A DNA stretch of 64,000 nt. Origin: Betaproteobacteria bacterium (GTDB lineage Bacteria; Pseudomonadota; Gammaproteobacteria; Burkholderiales; SG8-39). The DNA is taken from positions 62,001 to 126,000 of the forward strand of contig JADJPT010000009.1 in assembly GCA_016713125.1 (NCBI GenBank), given 5' to 3'. The notes beneath the pieces are model-generated. The model was not told where the DNA came from, did no database searches, and saw only the letters and a program-made list of their open reading frames with translations. Below are positions 53,693 to 63,755 of this stretch, in pieces (position 1 is the first letter of the stretch; every line of letters starts with the position of its first letter). A program made the translations under genes and the position numbers.

Positions 53693-54076
53693 ATGGGTCG
53701 CAAGCTGAGCGTCGCCTACATTCAGGAGATCGTCGCCGCCTTCAATTCGCGCGACGTCGATCGTATCGTCGGCTACTTTACCGAAGACTGCACTTTCTAC
53801 CCGTCGCGCGGCCCCGAGATCGTCGGTGCGCGCATCCACGGGCGTGCGGCCGTGCGCAAGTACCTTGCCGACCGCTTCGAGCTGATCCCCGACATGCGCT
53901 GGGACCCGGTCTACGACTATGTGGCCGACGACACGCGCGCCGTGTCGGTGTGGATTGTGCGCGGACGCCACGTGAACGGCGAATCGATCGAGCGCCAGGG
54001 CGTCGACCTGTGGGAGTTCAAGGACGGTCTGGTGCACAACAAGGACACGTACTGGAAAGTGGTCGAAGGCGCGTGA
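53693..54076 (+). CDS. SnoaL-like/NTF2-fold protein
   Basis: A 127-residue NTF2-fold protein: FNSRDVDRIVGYFTEDCTFYP and DTYWKVVE are typical of SnoaL-like polyketide cyclase or ketosteroid-isomerase relatives. GGAGG precedes the ATG. The stop overlaps the GTG of the next gene by 4 bases (GTGA). The tight coupling with an enolase-superfamily enzyme suggests that both act on the same small substrate. Confidence 0.82.
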   Translation: MGRKLSVAYIQEIVAAFNSRDVDRIVGYFTEDCTFYPSRGPEIVGARIHGRAAVRKYLADRFELIPDMRWDPVYDYVADDTRAVSVWIVRGRHVNGESIERQGVDLWEFKDGLVHNKDTYWKVVEGA

Positions 54077-55170
54077 AGATCGTCGCCTCCTCGCTGCATT
54101 TCTACACGCTGGCCTACGAGCGCGAGGTGGTATGGGCCAACGCGGTGGAGAGCGCCGGGCAGTACGCGCTGCTGCGGCTGGAGGACGAGAGCGGGGCGGT
54201 GGGCGTGGCCGAGGGCACCATCAAGTCGACCTGGAGCGGAGTCTCGCCGCGCTCGCTCGCCGCGGCGCTCGAGGACGTGCTGTTGCCGCGCCTGATCGGC
54301 GTCGAATGCGCCGGGCCGCAGGGCGTGCTGCAGTGCCTGGCCGGCATCCCAGAGAACCGGCTGGCGCGCGCCCTGATCGACAACGCCGTCTGGCAGATCG
54401 AGGCGCAGCACGTCGGCATGCCGCTGTGGAAACTGTGGGGCGGCGAGCGCGGCGTGGATCTGACCTGGGCCGTGACGCGCCGGCCCGCGGCGCAGATGGC
54501 GGCCGAGGCGGCGGAGGTGTGTTCGCGCTACGGTTTTCGCACCCTGAAGGTCAAGGGCGGGCAGGGGCTGGAAACGGATCTGGCGGCCATGCGCGAGATT
54601 CGCGCGGCAGTCGGCGACGCGGTCGAACTCTACGTGGACGCCAACAGCGCCTATTCGCGCGAGCAGGGCCTGGCCTATACCCTGGCCATGCGCGACGCCG
54701 GCGCCACGGTATCCGAGGATCCCTGCGCGCTGGAACCCGATGCGCAGTTCGCGGCCCTGCAGGCCGGCGCGGGCATCCCGGTGCTGGTCGATCGCAACTG
54801 CACCTCCGCGCAGGACGCCGCGCAGTTCCTCGCCTGCGGGGCGCTCGCCCTGTCGACCAAGCCCGGGCGCATCGGCCTGTCCGAGGCGCGCCGCATCGCC
54901 GACCTGGCGGCGACGCGCGGCGCGCGCGTGGCGCTGGGCCTGTACGCCGAGAGCGCGCTGGGCACGCTGCTCAGCCTTCAGTTCGGCGCGGCGCTGCCGC
55001 GTTCGCGGCGCCTGGTCGCGGCCGAGCAGACCTTCTACCTGTGCATGCGCGAGCAGGTGCTGGCCGACATGCCGCCGGTCAGGGATGGACGCATCGAACT
55101 GCCCGCGGAACCCGGCCTGTCGCAGCGCGTGGACTGGGGGCGCGTGCAAGGCGCTGCGCTGCGCCCCTGA
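54073..55170 (+). CDS. Mandelate racemase/muconate lactonizing enzyme family protein
   Basis: A 365-residue enolase-superfamily enzyme starting at GTG 54073. The active-site residues of the muconate lactonizing subgroup are present: K159 and K161 (TLKVKGG), D189 and N191 (YVDANSAY), E215 (SEDP), D240 (PVLVDRN) and K263 (LSTKPGRIG). It abstracts an alpha-proton from a carboxylate substrate. Possible activities are cycloisomerase, dehydratase or racemase. It is coupled to the SnoaL-like gene and convergent with kinase paralogue B. Confidence 0.88.
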   Translation: MKIVASSLHFYTLAYEREVVWANAVESAGQYALLRLEDESGAVGVAEGTIKSTWSGVSPRSLAAALEDVLLPRLIGVECAGPQGVLQCLAGIPENRLARALIDNAVWQIEAQHVGMPLWKLWGGERGVDLTWAVTRRPAAQMAAEAAEVCSRYGFRTLKVKGGQGLETDLAAMREIRAAVGDAVELYVDANSAYSREQGLAYTLAMRDAGATVSEDPCALEPDAQFAALQAGAGIPVLVDRNCTSAQDAAQFLACGALALSTKPGRIGLSEARRIADLAATRGARVALGLYAESALGTLLSLQFGAALPRSRRLVAAEQTFYLCMREQVLADMPPVRDGRIELPAEPGLSQRVDWGRVQGAALRP

Positions 55171-55192
55171 ACGCGATCATCCGGAACCGCCC

Positions 55193-57619
55193 TCAGGCGG
55201 GCAGCAGGAAGCGGAACGTCGCCCCGGCGCCGGAGGTGGATTCGGCGGACACCGTGCCGCCGTGGCGCTCGACGATGCGACGTACGATGGCCAAGCCCAC
55301 GCCGGTACCCTCGAATTCCGACTCGGAGTGCAGGCGCTGGAACACGCCGAACAGCTTGTCGGCGTAGCGTGCGTCGAAGCCCGCGCCGTTGTCGCGCACC
55401 CAGTAGCAGATGCCACCCGCCTCGCGCTGCGCGCCGACCTCGACGCGCGGTGCGCTCGCGTGGCGCGAAAACTTGAACGCATTGCCCAGCAGGTTGAGCC
55501 ATACCTGCCGCAGCAACGAGGCATCCCCCTGTATGGCCGGCAGGTCACCGATCTCGGTCGCCGGCCCGGACGGCGTGCCAGACTGCAGCTCGGCCACCAC
55601 GCCGGAGACCAGCGCCGCCATGTCCACCTGTACCTTGAGCACGTCGTGGCGCGCCGTGCTGGAGAACTGCAGCAGGTCGTCGATCAGCTCGTTCATGCGC
55701 GTCGCCCCCAGTTCGATGCGCTCCAGGAAGCGCGCACTCTGGCCGGGCAGTTCCGGCGCCTGCTCGCGCAGCAGGCTGGCGAAGCCGGCGATCGAGCGCA
55801 GCGGCGCGCGCAGGTCGTGGGAGATCGAGTAGCTGAAACTCTCGAGCTCGCGGTTGGCCTCTTCGAGCGCAGCAGTGCGCTCGGCGACGCGCTTCTCCAG
55901 GGACACGTTCAGTTCGCGCACGCGCGACTCGGCGTCGGCGCGCTCGATCTCGGCGGCGGCGCGTGTGCCGAAGATATCCAGCATCGAGTGCCAGTAGGCG
56001 ACGCGTTCGATGGGCCTGCGCGACATCACGACCAGGATGCCCAGCGCCTCGCCGGAAGCGCTGAACAGCGAGGTGCCCACATAGCCCTGCGCACCCAGCG
56101 CGATCAGACCGAGGTCGTCGGGAAACTGCTCGGCCACGGAGGATGGGTAGCTCACGCTGCCGCGCCGCTCGATGGCATTGATGCAGGGCGAGCCGGCCAG
56201 CCGGTAGGTGAAATTCGGCGCCGGTGCGCCGTCACGCACGAATGCCAGCGTGCGCACATGGTCGTTCTCCGGCGATGCCAGCGCGCCGACGAAGGCATAG
56301 TCGGCGCCCAGTTCGCGCGCCAGGTGCGCCACCAGCGAGCGAAAGAAGGCATCGCCGGTGGCGGCCGACACGCCGCGCGCGATGTTGAACACCAGCTCTT
56401 CGCCGCGTCGGCGCTCGGTGTTGTCGTGGCCTATCCAGGCGATGCACTCCTCGCCGTCGAGCTCGAACAGCGTCCAGGAGCCGCGCACGTCCATGCTTTC
56501 GCCGTCCGGCAGTCTGAGCGGCACCTGGATGTCGGTCAGGCGGCGTTCGTGGCGCAGCCGTTCGATGACCGGGTCGCGCATGGCAGGATCGATCCACAGC
56601 CCGAGCGCGGCAACGCTCTGCCCGACGGCCTCGGCGCGCGTGCGCCGCGTGAGCACCTCCCAGGCCGGATTGACATCGAGGAACACGTTGTCGCGTGCAC
56701 GGAACAGCGATATGGCCTCGGGCGAGGAATCGAACACCGCCCGGTACTTGCGCTGGGACTGCTGCAGCGCATGCTGGGTTTCCAGCACGGCGGTCAGATC
56801 GTTGGCCAGGCACACCGCGAACGTGGTCCCCTCGCTCTCGAAGACGTCGCCGGCCAGTTCGCAGATGCGCTCGCCGCCGTCGCGATGCCGCATGCGCGAG
56901 CGCAGGCCGCGCACACGCCCCTCGTCGGCCAGCCGGCGGATGAAGGCGTCGCGATCCGCGGGGTCGATCCACAGGCCCAACGCCAGTGCGTCGCGCCCGA
57001 TCGTCTCCGCGGCGCTCCAGCCGAACAGGCGCTCGAAGCCTTCGTTCACCTCGACGACGCGGCGCGGTTCGAACTGGAACACCGTCAGTGCGATCGGCGC
57101 CGCATCGAAAGCCTTGGAGAACAGTTCGCGCGACACGGCGAGCGCCGCCTCGCCCTGCTTGCGGTCGGTGATGTCGCTGATCACGCCGGTCAGTCGCGCG
57201 GCGCGGCCGTCCATGCCGTAGTGCCCGCGTCCGTAGGCTTCCAGCCAATGGATGCTGCCGTCCGGCCAGATCACGCGTTCGGCGGTGCGGTACTGGGGCT
57301 GCAATCCCTTCAGGCAGTCGATGAACACGCGTCGCGCCGCGGTCCTGTCTTCCGGGTGCAGCCTGGCCAGGTAGTCCTCGAAGCGGCCCGAGAACGCGCT
57401 GGGCGGCAGGCCGAGCAGCAGGCTCACGTCGCCATACCAGGTCACCCGATCAAGAGACACGTCCCAGACCCAGGTGACGATGCCCAGCGCCTGCTGCGCC
57501 AGCGCCAGCTGGTCCGCGCGCTTGCCCACGCTGCGCGTGATAGCGCGGGGCGCCTTGCCGCGCCGCGTCGTTCCGGCGCGTGCGCTGGGGCCCGTGCCCG
57601 GTTTTCTGCGTATCGCCAT
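55193..57619 (-). CDS. Multi-PAS/GAF sensor histidine kinase (paralogue B)
   Basis: An 808-residue soluble kinase. After a basic leader come three PAS domains (about 35-160, 165-290, 290-410), a GAF domain (about 420-575), HisKA with His near 601 (SHDLRAP) and HATPase_c with NLLGNAFKF, DNGAGFDA and GTGVGLAIVRRIVERHGG. The first PAS is closely related to that of paralogue A. The GAF domain is extra. No adjacent response regulator. It is divergent from mmsA across 176 bases. Confidence 0.9.
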   Translation of the reverse strand: MAIRRKPGTGPSARAGTTRRGKAPRAITRSVGKRADQLALAQQALGIVTWVWDVSLDRVTWYGDVSLLLGLPPSAFSGRFEDYLARLHPEDRTAARRVFIDCLKGLQPQYRTAERVIWPDGSIHWLEAYGRGHYGMDGRAARLTGVISDITDRKQGEAALAVSRELFSKAFDAAPIALTVFQFEPRRVVEVNEGFERLFGWSAAETIGRDALALGLWIDPADRDAFIRRLADEGRVRGLRSRMRHRDGGERICELAGDVFESEGTTFAVCLANDLTAVLETQHALQQSQRKYRAVFDSSPEAISLFRARDNVFLDVNPAWEVLTRRTRAEAVGQSVAALGLWIDPAMRDPVIERLRHERRLTDIQVPLRLPDGESMDVRGSWTLFELDGEECIAWIGHDNTERRRGEELVFNIARGVSAATGDAFFRSLVAHLARELGADYAFVGALASPENDHVRTLAFVRDGAPAPNFTYRLAGSPCINAIERRGSVSYPSSVAEQFPDDLGLIALGAQGYVGTSLFSASGEALGILVVMSRRPIERVAYWHSMLDIFGTRAAAEIERADAESRVRELNVSLEKRVAERTAALEEANRELESFSYSISHDLRAPLRSIAGFASLLREQAPELPGQSARFLERIELGATRMNELIDDLLQFSSTARHDVLKVQVDMAALVSGVVAELQSGTPSGPATEIGDLPAIQGDASLLRQVWLNLLGNAFKFSRHASAPRVEVGAQREAGGICYWVRDNGAGFDARYADKLFGVFQRLHSESEFEGTGVGLAIVRRIVERHGGTVSAESTSGAGATFRFLLPA

Positions 57620-57795
57620 GGAAGCGCAATCTTGCCCTTTGGCGGCGCGCAGCGAAAGCGCGAACAGAGCCGCCTTTCGGGCGATTCTCCGCGTCTCGGA
57701 ATCGGCGCGCGGGCGCGGGAGGTAAAATCGCGCTTTGCCCGGTCCGTACGCGACGTCGCGCCGGGCCTCCTCCCCAGAGCCTCAGGAGTCTGACC

Positions 57796-59310
<1,515 letters not shown>

Positions 59311-59312
59311 AC

Positions 59313-60125
59313 TTGGCCGGCCGCGGCCGCCCATCCGCGGGCGCAGCGCCCGCGCCGGCCGCCGATCCCCTGGCGGGAGCCATCGACCGCCACAACGCCC
59401 GGCTGGGCACGCGTTTGCAGCGCGCGGTCCAGGTGCTGCTGTGGAATTTCCTGCTGGGTCCGGTCCTGCACCCGCTGCTGCGCCTGTTGTTCCGTGTGCA
59501 CGTGTCCGGAGGCGGGCGTCTGGCCGTGCTGCGCGGGCCGGCAATGTTTCCGACCCAGCATTTCCACGAATGGGACTCGCTGGCGGTCTGGCTCGCCTCC
59601 ACCTGGCCGTACGCGCTGACACGCTGGCACCTGGTGCCGCATGCCTTCGTCGGTCGCCTGTGGATGCGCACGCCGCTGCTGCGCGGCATGTCCTGGGCGC
59701 TCGGCTTCCCGGGCCTGGTGCGCGGCGTGGGCGCAGACAAGCAGTCTGCGTTCGCGCAGGTGCGCCGCTGGCTCGCCGGACGCACACAGCCGCCGGGACT
59801 GGTCATCTGCCCGACCGGGGCGATCGGTCGCTCGCGCGAGTACACCGTGCACGCGGGTGTCGCCCATCTGGCCGCCTGCTCGCGCGAGATGCGGGTGCAT
59901 CCGGTGGCGCTTGCCGGTTTTGCGGAACTCGAATGGCGCGATGTCCTGCGCCTGCGGCGGCCGCGCCTGGTGATCGCTATCGGCGAACCGTTCCGCGTGG
60001 CCGACATCGGCGCCGAGGGTGAGCAGTTCGTGGCCGAAGTCTGTGCGCGGGTGCGCACCGGGTGGGAGAACGCCCTGCGCGAGGCCGGGCAGTGTGCTCC
60101 CGGCCGGAGCGGAGAAGCTCAGTAG
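59313..60125 (+). CDS. Lysophospholipid acyltransferase-like protein
   Basis: A protein of about 270 residues, PlsC/LPLAT-related. The acyltransferase HX4D motif is HFHEWD, with CPTGAIGRSREYT as a plausible later motif. A hydrophobic segment (LLWNFLLGPVLHPLLRLLF) precedes it. It may transfer an acyl chain to a glycerol-phosphate or similar acceptor at the inner membrane. Start is uncertain: TTG 59313 directly follows the mmsA stop, and no ATG is available. Its end overlaps the convergent cNMP/CPBP gene by 7 bases. Confidence 0.7.
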   Translation: MAGRGRPSAGAAPAPAADPLAGAIDRHNARLGTRLQRAVQVLLWNFLLGPVLHPLLRLLFRVHVSGGGRLAVLRGPAMFPTQHFHEWDSLAVWLASTWPYALTRWHLVPHAFVGRLWMRTPLLRGMSWALGFPGLVRGVGADKQSAFAQVRRWLAGRTQPPGLVICPTGAIGRSREYTVHAGVAHLAACSREMRVHPVALAGFAELEWRDVLRLRRPRLVIAIGEPFRVADIGAEGEQFVAEVCARVRTGWENALREAGQCAPGRSGEAQ

Positions 60126-61288
60126 GGGAAGCCGAGCACGAACAGCCCCCACACGCCCAGCAGGGCGTGCGAGACGGCCAGGGAGATGAACGAGCGTTCG
60201 CGCTGGTACAACCAGCCCCAGAACAGGCCGGGCACGAACACGATCAGGGCGAAGAAGTTCGACAGATGCGTGTGCAGGGCCGCGAACACCACGTTGGCCA
60301 CCAGTATCGATTTCCAGGCGTCGGAGACACCGGTGACGCGGTAGAACACCGACAGCGAGCCCTGGATAGCGCAGCGTATGAACTCCTGCGCGAAGGAGAG
60401 CACCAGGTACACCAGGACGATCGCCAGCCAGGTGCCGGGGGCGAATGCGCCGTCGTTGCCGAGGCCGCGTCCGGGCTCGAAAAGCGCGTACTCGTCCGGT
60501 TTCCAGAGCACCAGCCCGGCCTTCAGCGCGAACACCAGCGCCATCGCCGGCAGCGTCAGCAGGGCGCCGCGCCAGACCGCATGCCGCCAGCCCGCGATCG
60601 TCACGCCGTACTCGCGCGGCTCGAGTGCGCTTTCGCGCACGATCATCATCGAGATCAGCAGGTAGGTCAGGATGAAGAAGAACGAGATCAGGCTGTCCGA
60701 GGGCAGGTATGGCTTCACCACGGCGACCAGCGGCAGCAGGAAGATGTACAAGGCCAGGCCCACCAGGGTCTTGGTCAGAAACACCGAGATCGACAACTGC
60801 ACCTGCATGCTCTGCATGCGCTCGAGGTGTCGGGCGAGCACGGCGTCGTTGGCGTTCGAGAGCCGATCCACCACCACACGCGCCAGGTTGCGTGCCACCA
60901 GTTCGCGCACGCCGTGCGTGTCGGGCAGTTCGTCCCAGGCCACGCGCCGCAGCACCACGGCGTTGTCGGCCGCCAGGGTGGCGCTGACCGGATCGCCATT
61001 GAGCACCGACATCTCGCCGAAGCTGTCTCCGGCCTTCAGCGTGGCCAGTCGCAGCCGTTCCCCGGCATGCTCATGCCCGCGCCAGATGCCGATCTCCCCC
61101 GCCTCGACCAGGTAGAGCCAGCGATTGGCTTCGCCTTCTCGCACGATCACTTCCCCGGCTGCCACTTCGTGCATGGACATGCTCGCGAGCAGCCCCGAGA
61201 CCAGGGCCGCGTCCATGCCCTCGAACAGGCGGAACTCGGGCCGCGGTGGCGTGCCGGCCGGTTCGCTGGCCGTCTCAGCCGCGTGCAT
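60119..61288 (-). CDS. Cyclic-nucleotide-domain/CPBP intramembrane protease-like fusion
   Basis: A 389-residue fusion. Residues 20-135 form a cNMP-binding beta roll (VEAGEIGIWRG, GDSFGEMSVLNGDP), but the phosphate-binding Arg expected after GDP is Val101. Residues 170-385 form a multi-helix CPBP (Abi) membrane domain. Its first motif is degenerate: QEFIR (301-305) instead of EExxxR; FAALH (335-339) and His374 match the second and third motifs. So proteolytic activity and cAMP binding are both in doubt. It starts inside the end of the long-chain acyl-CoA synthetase gene. Confidence 0.8.
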   Translation of the reverse strand: MHAAETASEPAGTPPRPEFRLFEGMDAALVSGLLASMSMHEVAAGEVIVREGEANRWLYLVEAGEIGIWRGHEHAGERLRLATLKAGDSFGEMSVLNGDPVSATLAADNAVVLRRVAWDELPDTHGVRELVARNLARVVVDRLSNANDAVLARHLERMQSMQVQLSISVFLTKTLVGLALYIFLLPLVAVVKPYLPSDSLISFFFILTYLLISMMIVRESALEPREYGVTIAGWRHAVWRGALLTLPAMALVFALKAGLVLWKPDEYALFEPGRGLGNDGAFAPGTWLAIVLVYLVLSFAQEFIRCAIQGSLSVFYRVTGVSDAWKSILVANVVFAALHTHLSNFFALIVFVPGLFWGWLYQRERSFISLAVSHALLGVWGLFVLGFPY

Positions 61289-63080
61289 ACAGCGCGTCGA
61301 TGCGCGCGGCGCAGGCTTGCTCGACGATGCGGCGGCGTATCTTCAGGGTCGGCGTCAGCGTCCCGGAATCGATGTCGAAAGGCTTCTCCATCAGCGCGAA
61401 GCGGCGCACGCGCATGTGCGCCGGCAGGGCGTGGTTGGCTTCGGCCACGGCCTGCTCGACGCTGGCCTGCACGGCCGCGGCGCTGCGCCGGCCAGCCGCC
61501 TGCTCGGCGAGCAGTTCCTCGTGCGGCACGATCAGCGCCGTGAGATAGGGGCGCGCATTGCCGCACACCAGTGCCTGCCCGACCGCCGGCTGCAGGCCGA
61601 GCACCTGCTCGACGGCCTGCGGCGCGACCATCTCCCCGCCCGCGGTCTTGATGAAATCTCGCATCCTGTCGGTGATGCGCAACTGGCCGTCGGCATCCAG
61701 CACGCCGACATCACCGGTGTGCAGCCAGCCGTCCGCCAGCGCCGCGGCGGTTGCCTGCGGGTCGTTCCAGTAGCCTTTCATCACGCTGGGGCCGCGCACC
61801 AGGATCTCGCCGTCCGCGGCGATGCGCACCTCCATGCCGGCCATCGCGGGGCCGACACTGCCCGGGCGGATGTCGCCCGGTGGGTTCATGGTGATGCCCG
61901 GAGCGCATTCGGTCTGGCCGTAGGCCTGATGCAACCGTATGCCCAGCGAGGTGAAGAAGATGGTGATCTCCGGGGCGATCGGCGCTCCCGCCGACAGCAT
62001 GCAGCGCAGTTCGCCGCCGAAGCGGCGCCGGACCTTGGCGCGCACGGTGACCTCGGCGATGCGGTCGAGAATGCGGTCGAGCAGGCCGGGCGGCGGGCCG
62101 TACAGCCTGCGTGTCCCGGTGCGCAGCGCCATCGCGAACAGCGCGCGCTTGATGCGCGACTCGCGCGCCAGCGCCGCGCGGATGCGCTGGTACATGACCT
62201 CGCAGAAGCGTGGCACCGCGGTCATCACCGTAGGGCGCGCCGTCTGCATTTCCACCGCCAGGTGGTCGGTGCCGCGTGATACGAAAATCTGGGCACCCAG
62301 CGAGATCGGGAAATGGAAGCCCGCCGTGTGCTCGTAGGTGTGCGAAAGCGGCAGGAAGGACAGGAAGCGTATGCCGTCCATGCCGTAACCGGCCAGGTGG
62401 ATCCCGGCGCCCAGGCAGTTGGAGAGGATGTTGCGGTGCGTGGTCTGCACGCCGCGCGGCTTCCCGCCGGTGCCCGAGGTGTAGATGATGCACGCCGTGT
62501 CGTCGGGCTGCGAGGCTTCGGCGTCGGCGTCGAAGTCGGCGGGTACCGCCTCGCACTGCAGGCCCTGCCAGTCCCGCGCCCAGGCCGGACCGCCGCCATC
62601 GAACAGCACCAGCGCATCGAGCCGTTGGCGAAATTGCGCCTCGGCGCGCGCCATGCGCTGCCAGACGTCGCCCGACGCCAGCGCCACGCGCGCGCCGCTG
62701 TCCTCCAGCAGGTACAGCCAGTCCTCCGCCGTGGAAGTGGTGTAGCCCGGGACCGTGATCGCGCCCAGCGTCAGCACGGCGAGGTCGGTGGCATACCACT
62801 CGAGGCGATTCTCGGCGATCAGCGCGACGCGGTCGCCGCGCCTGACGCCGTGCGCGCGCAAGCCCGCGGCCACCCTGGCCACCAGTGCGTCCATCTGGTT
62901 CCAGCTGGTCGCCTGCCAGCCGCGGGTCGCGGGCGTGTGCAGCAGGGGCGCATCGCCGAACTGGCGCACGCGCGCGCGAAACATCTGCACCAGATTGCGA
63001 AAATCCGCGGGGCCCACGGGGCGTTCGACGCGGGCCGGGCCGCGCGCAGGTGGGAGTTCGGGATGTGCGGCGTCGGTCAC
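61275..63080 (-). CDS. Long-chain fatty acid-CoA ligase (AMP-forming)
   Basis: A 601-residue adenylate-forming enzyme of the FadD15/ACSL type. The P-loop is IIYTSGTGGKPRGV, the A5 motif YGQTECAPG, then GWLHTGDVG and DRMRDFIKTAGGEMV. It activates long-chain fatty acids at the expense of ATP, feeding beta-oxidation or lipid synthesis. The gene is divergent from the MaoC-type gene; the 219-base spacer contains two palindromic 11-base sites. Its end overlaps the following cNMP/CPBP gene by 14 bases. Confidence 0.92.
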   Translation of the reverse strand: MTDAAHPELPPARGPARVERPVGPADFRNLVQMFRARVRQFGDAPLLHTPATRGWQATSWNQMDALVARVAAGLRAHGVRRGDRVALIAENRLEWYATDLAVLTLGAITVPGYTTSTAEDWLYLLEDSGARVALASGDVWQRMARAEAQFRQRLDALVLFDGGGPAWARDWQGLQCEAVPADFDADAEASQPDDTACIIYTSGTGGKPRGVQTTHRNILSNCLGAGIHLAGYGMDGIRFLSFLPLSHTYEHTAGFHFPISLGAQIFVSRGTDHLAVEMQTARPTVMTAVPRFCEVMYQRIRAALARESRIKRALFAMALRTGTRRLYGPPPGLLDRILDRIAEVTVRAKVRRRFGGELRCMLSAGAPIAPEITIFFTSLGIRLHQAYGQTECAPGITMNPPGDIRPGSVGPAMAGMEVRIAADGEILVRGPSVMKGYWNDPQATAAALADGWLHTGDVGVLDADGQLRITDRMRDFIKTAGGEMVAPQAVEQVLGLQPAVGQALVCGNARPYLTALIVPHEELLAEQAAGRRSAAAVQASVEQAVAEANHALPAHMRVRRFALMEKPFDIDSGTLTPTLKIRRRIVEQACAARIDALYARG

Positions 63081-63148
63081 GGTAGTCGATGCTTTGGAAG
63101 GGAGGGCGCATTGTCGGAACCGTGCTTTGGGGTGTCAAGGCGACATGT

Positions 63149-63159
63149 GCGCAATGCGC
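63149..63159. promoter_or_regulatory. Palindromic operator candidate 1
   Basis: GCGCAATGCGC: perfect arms around one central base, within TGTGCGCAATGCGC, in the divergent spacer before the acyl-CoA synthetase and MaoC-type genes. Its centre is 84 bases from that of candidate 2. Confidence 0.5.
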
Positions 63160-63230
63160 CCCGAAGTTTCGCGCGCGGCGTTGACCGCGGTGTGGGCCGC
63201 GCCACAGAATTGTTCGCATACAAGATGTTA

Positions 63231-63247
63231 TGTGCGCATTGCGCACA
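63231..63247. promoter_or_regulatory. Palindromic operator candidate 2
   Basis: TGTGCGCATTGCGCACA: a perfect 17-base palindrome with a central T, sharing the GCGCAWTGCGC core with candidate 1. It lies 52 bases before the MaoC-type start. Confidence 0.55.
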
Positions 63248-63299
63248 ACGCATGCCACCGCGGATATTTCAACCGACACGGCAACCGACGGGAGAACGC

Positions 63300-63744
63300 A
63301 TGACCCGGCCCAGCGAAATCAAGCCGCGCGAAGACAGCACGCCCGGCACCCCCTACGCCGCCTTCGCGATAGGCAGGACCTCGGCGCGACGCGCTTCACC
63401 ATCACACCGGAGATCGTCGAGAAGTACTTCGATGCGACGCCGACCGCAACCTGTACCGCGTCGGCGGGCGCCAGGCCGCCGCGCCCAACGTGCTGCTGCC
63501 CTACATGACCTGCGCGATCTACCGCACCTATCCGCCCATCCAGGGAATCGTGATGGCCGAGGTCGACATGGAGTTCCACCACCCGGTGTGGGCCGACGAA
63601 GCCACCGAAGTGGTGGCCACCGGTCGCGTGGTCGACAAGTTCGAGAAGAAGGGCCGCCGCTACGTGCGCTGGCAGGAGGAGTTCCGCCGCGGCGACGGGC
63701 AGCTGCTGGCCCGGCTGGACAACACTTTCCACGTCCCGGAGTGA
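63300..63744 (+). pseudogene. MaoC-like/FAS1-type hot-dog dehydratase, two frameshifts
   Basis: Starts at ATG 63300 after GGGAGAACGC. The N-terminus reads TPGTPYAAFAIG, then shifts near 63375 to QDLGATRFTITPEIVEKYF and again near 63435 to DRNLYRVGGRQAAAPNVLLP and PIQGIVMAEVDMEF, ending at 63744. Adding one base at each point restores a protein of about 148 residues of the FAS1-like/MaoC_dehydratase_N family, presumably half of a hydratase with the next gene. A hydratase for 3-hydroxyacyl-CoA or a similar thioester is likely. Confidence 0.78.
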
Positions 63745-63755
63745 GGAGGCAGAGC

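Noticed and set aside
54740..57793. A 1017-codon plus-strand frame
   Set aside because: Shadow of the enolase-superfamily gene and antisense of the second PAS kinase; no domains.
60119..61288. Abortive-infection (phage defence) protein
   Set aside because: The Abi/CPBP name alone does not imply defence; motifs are degenerate and the neighbours are lipid-metabolism genes, with no other defence genes present.
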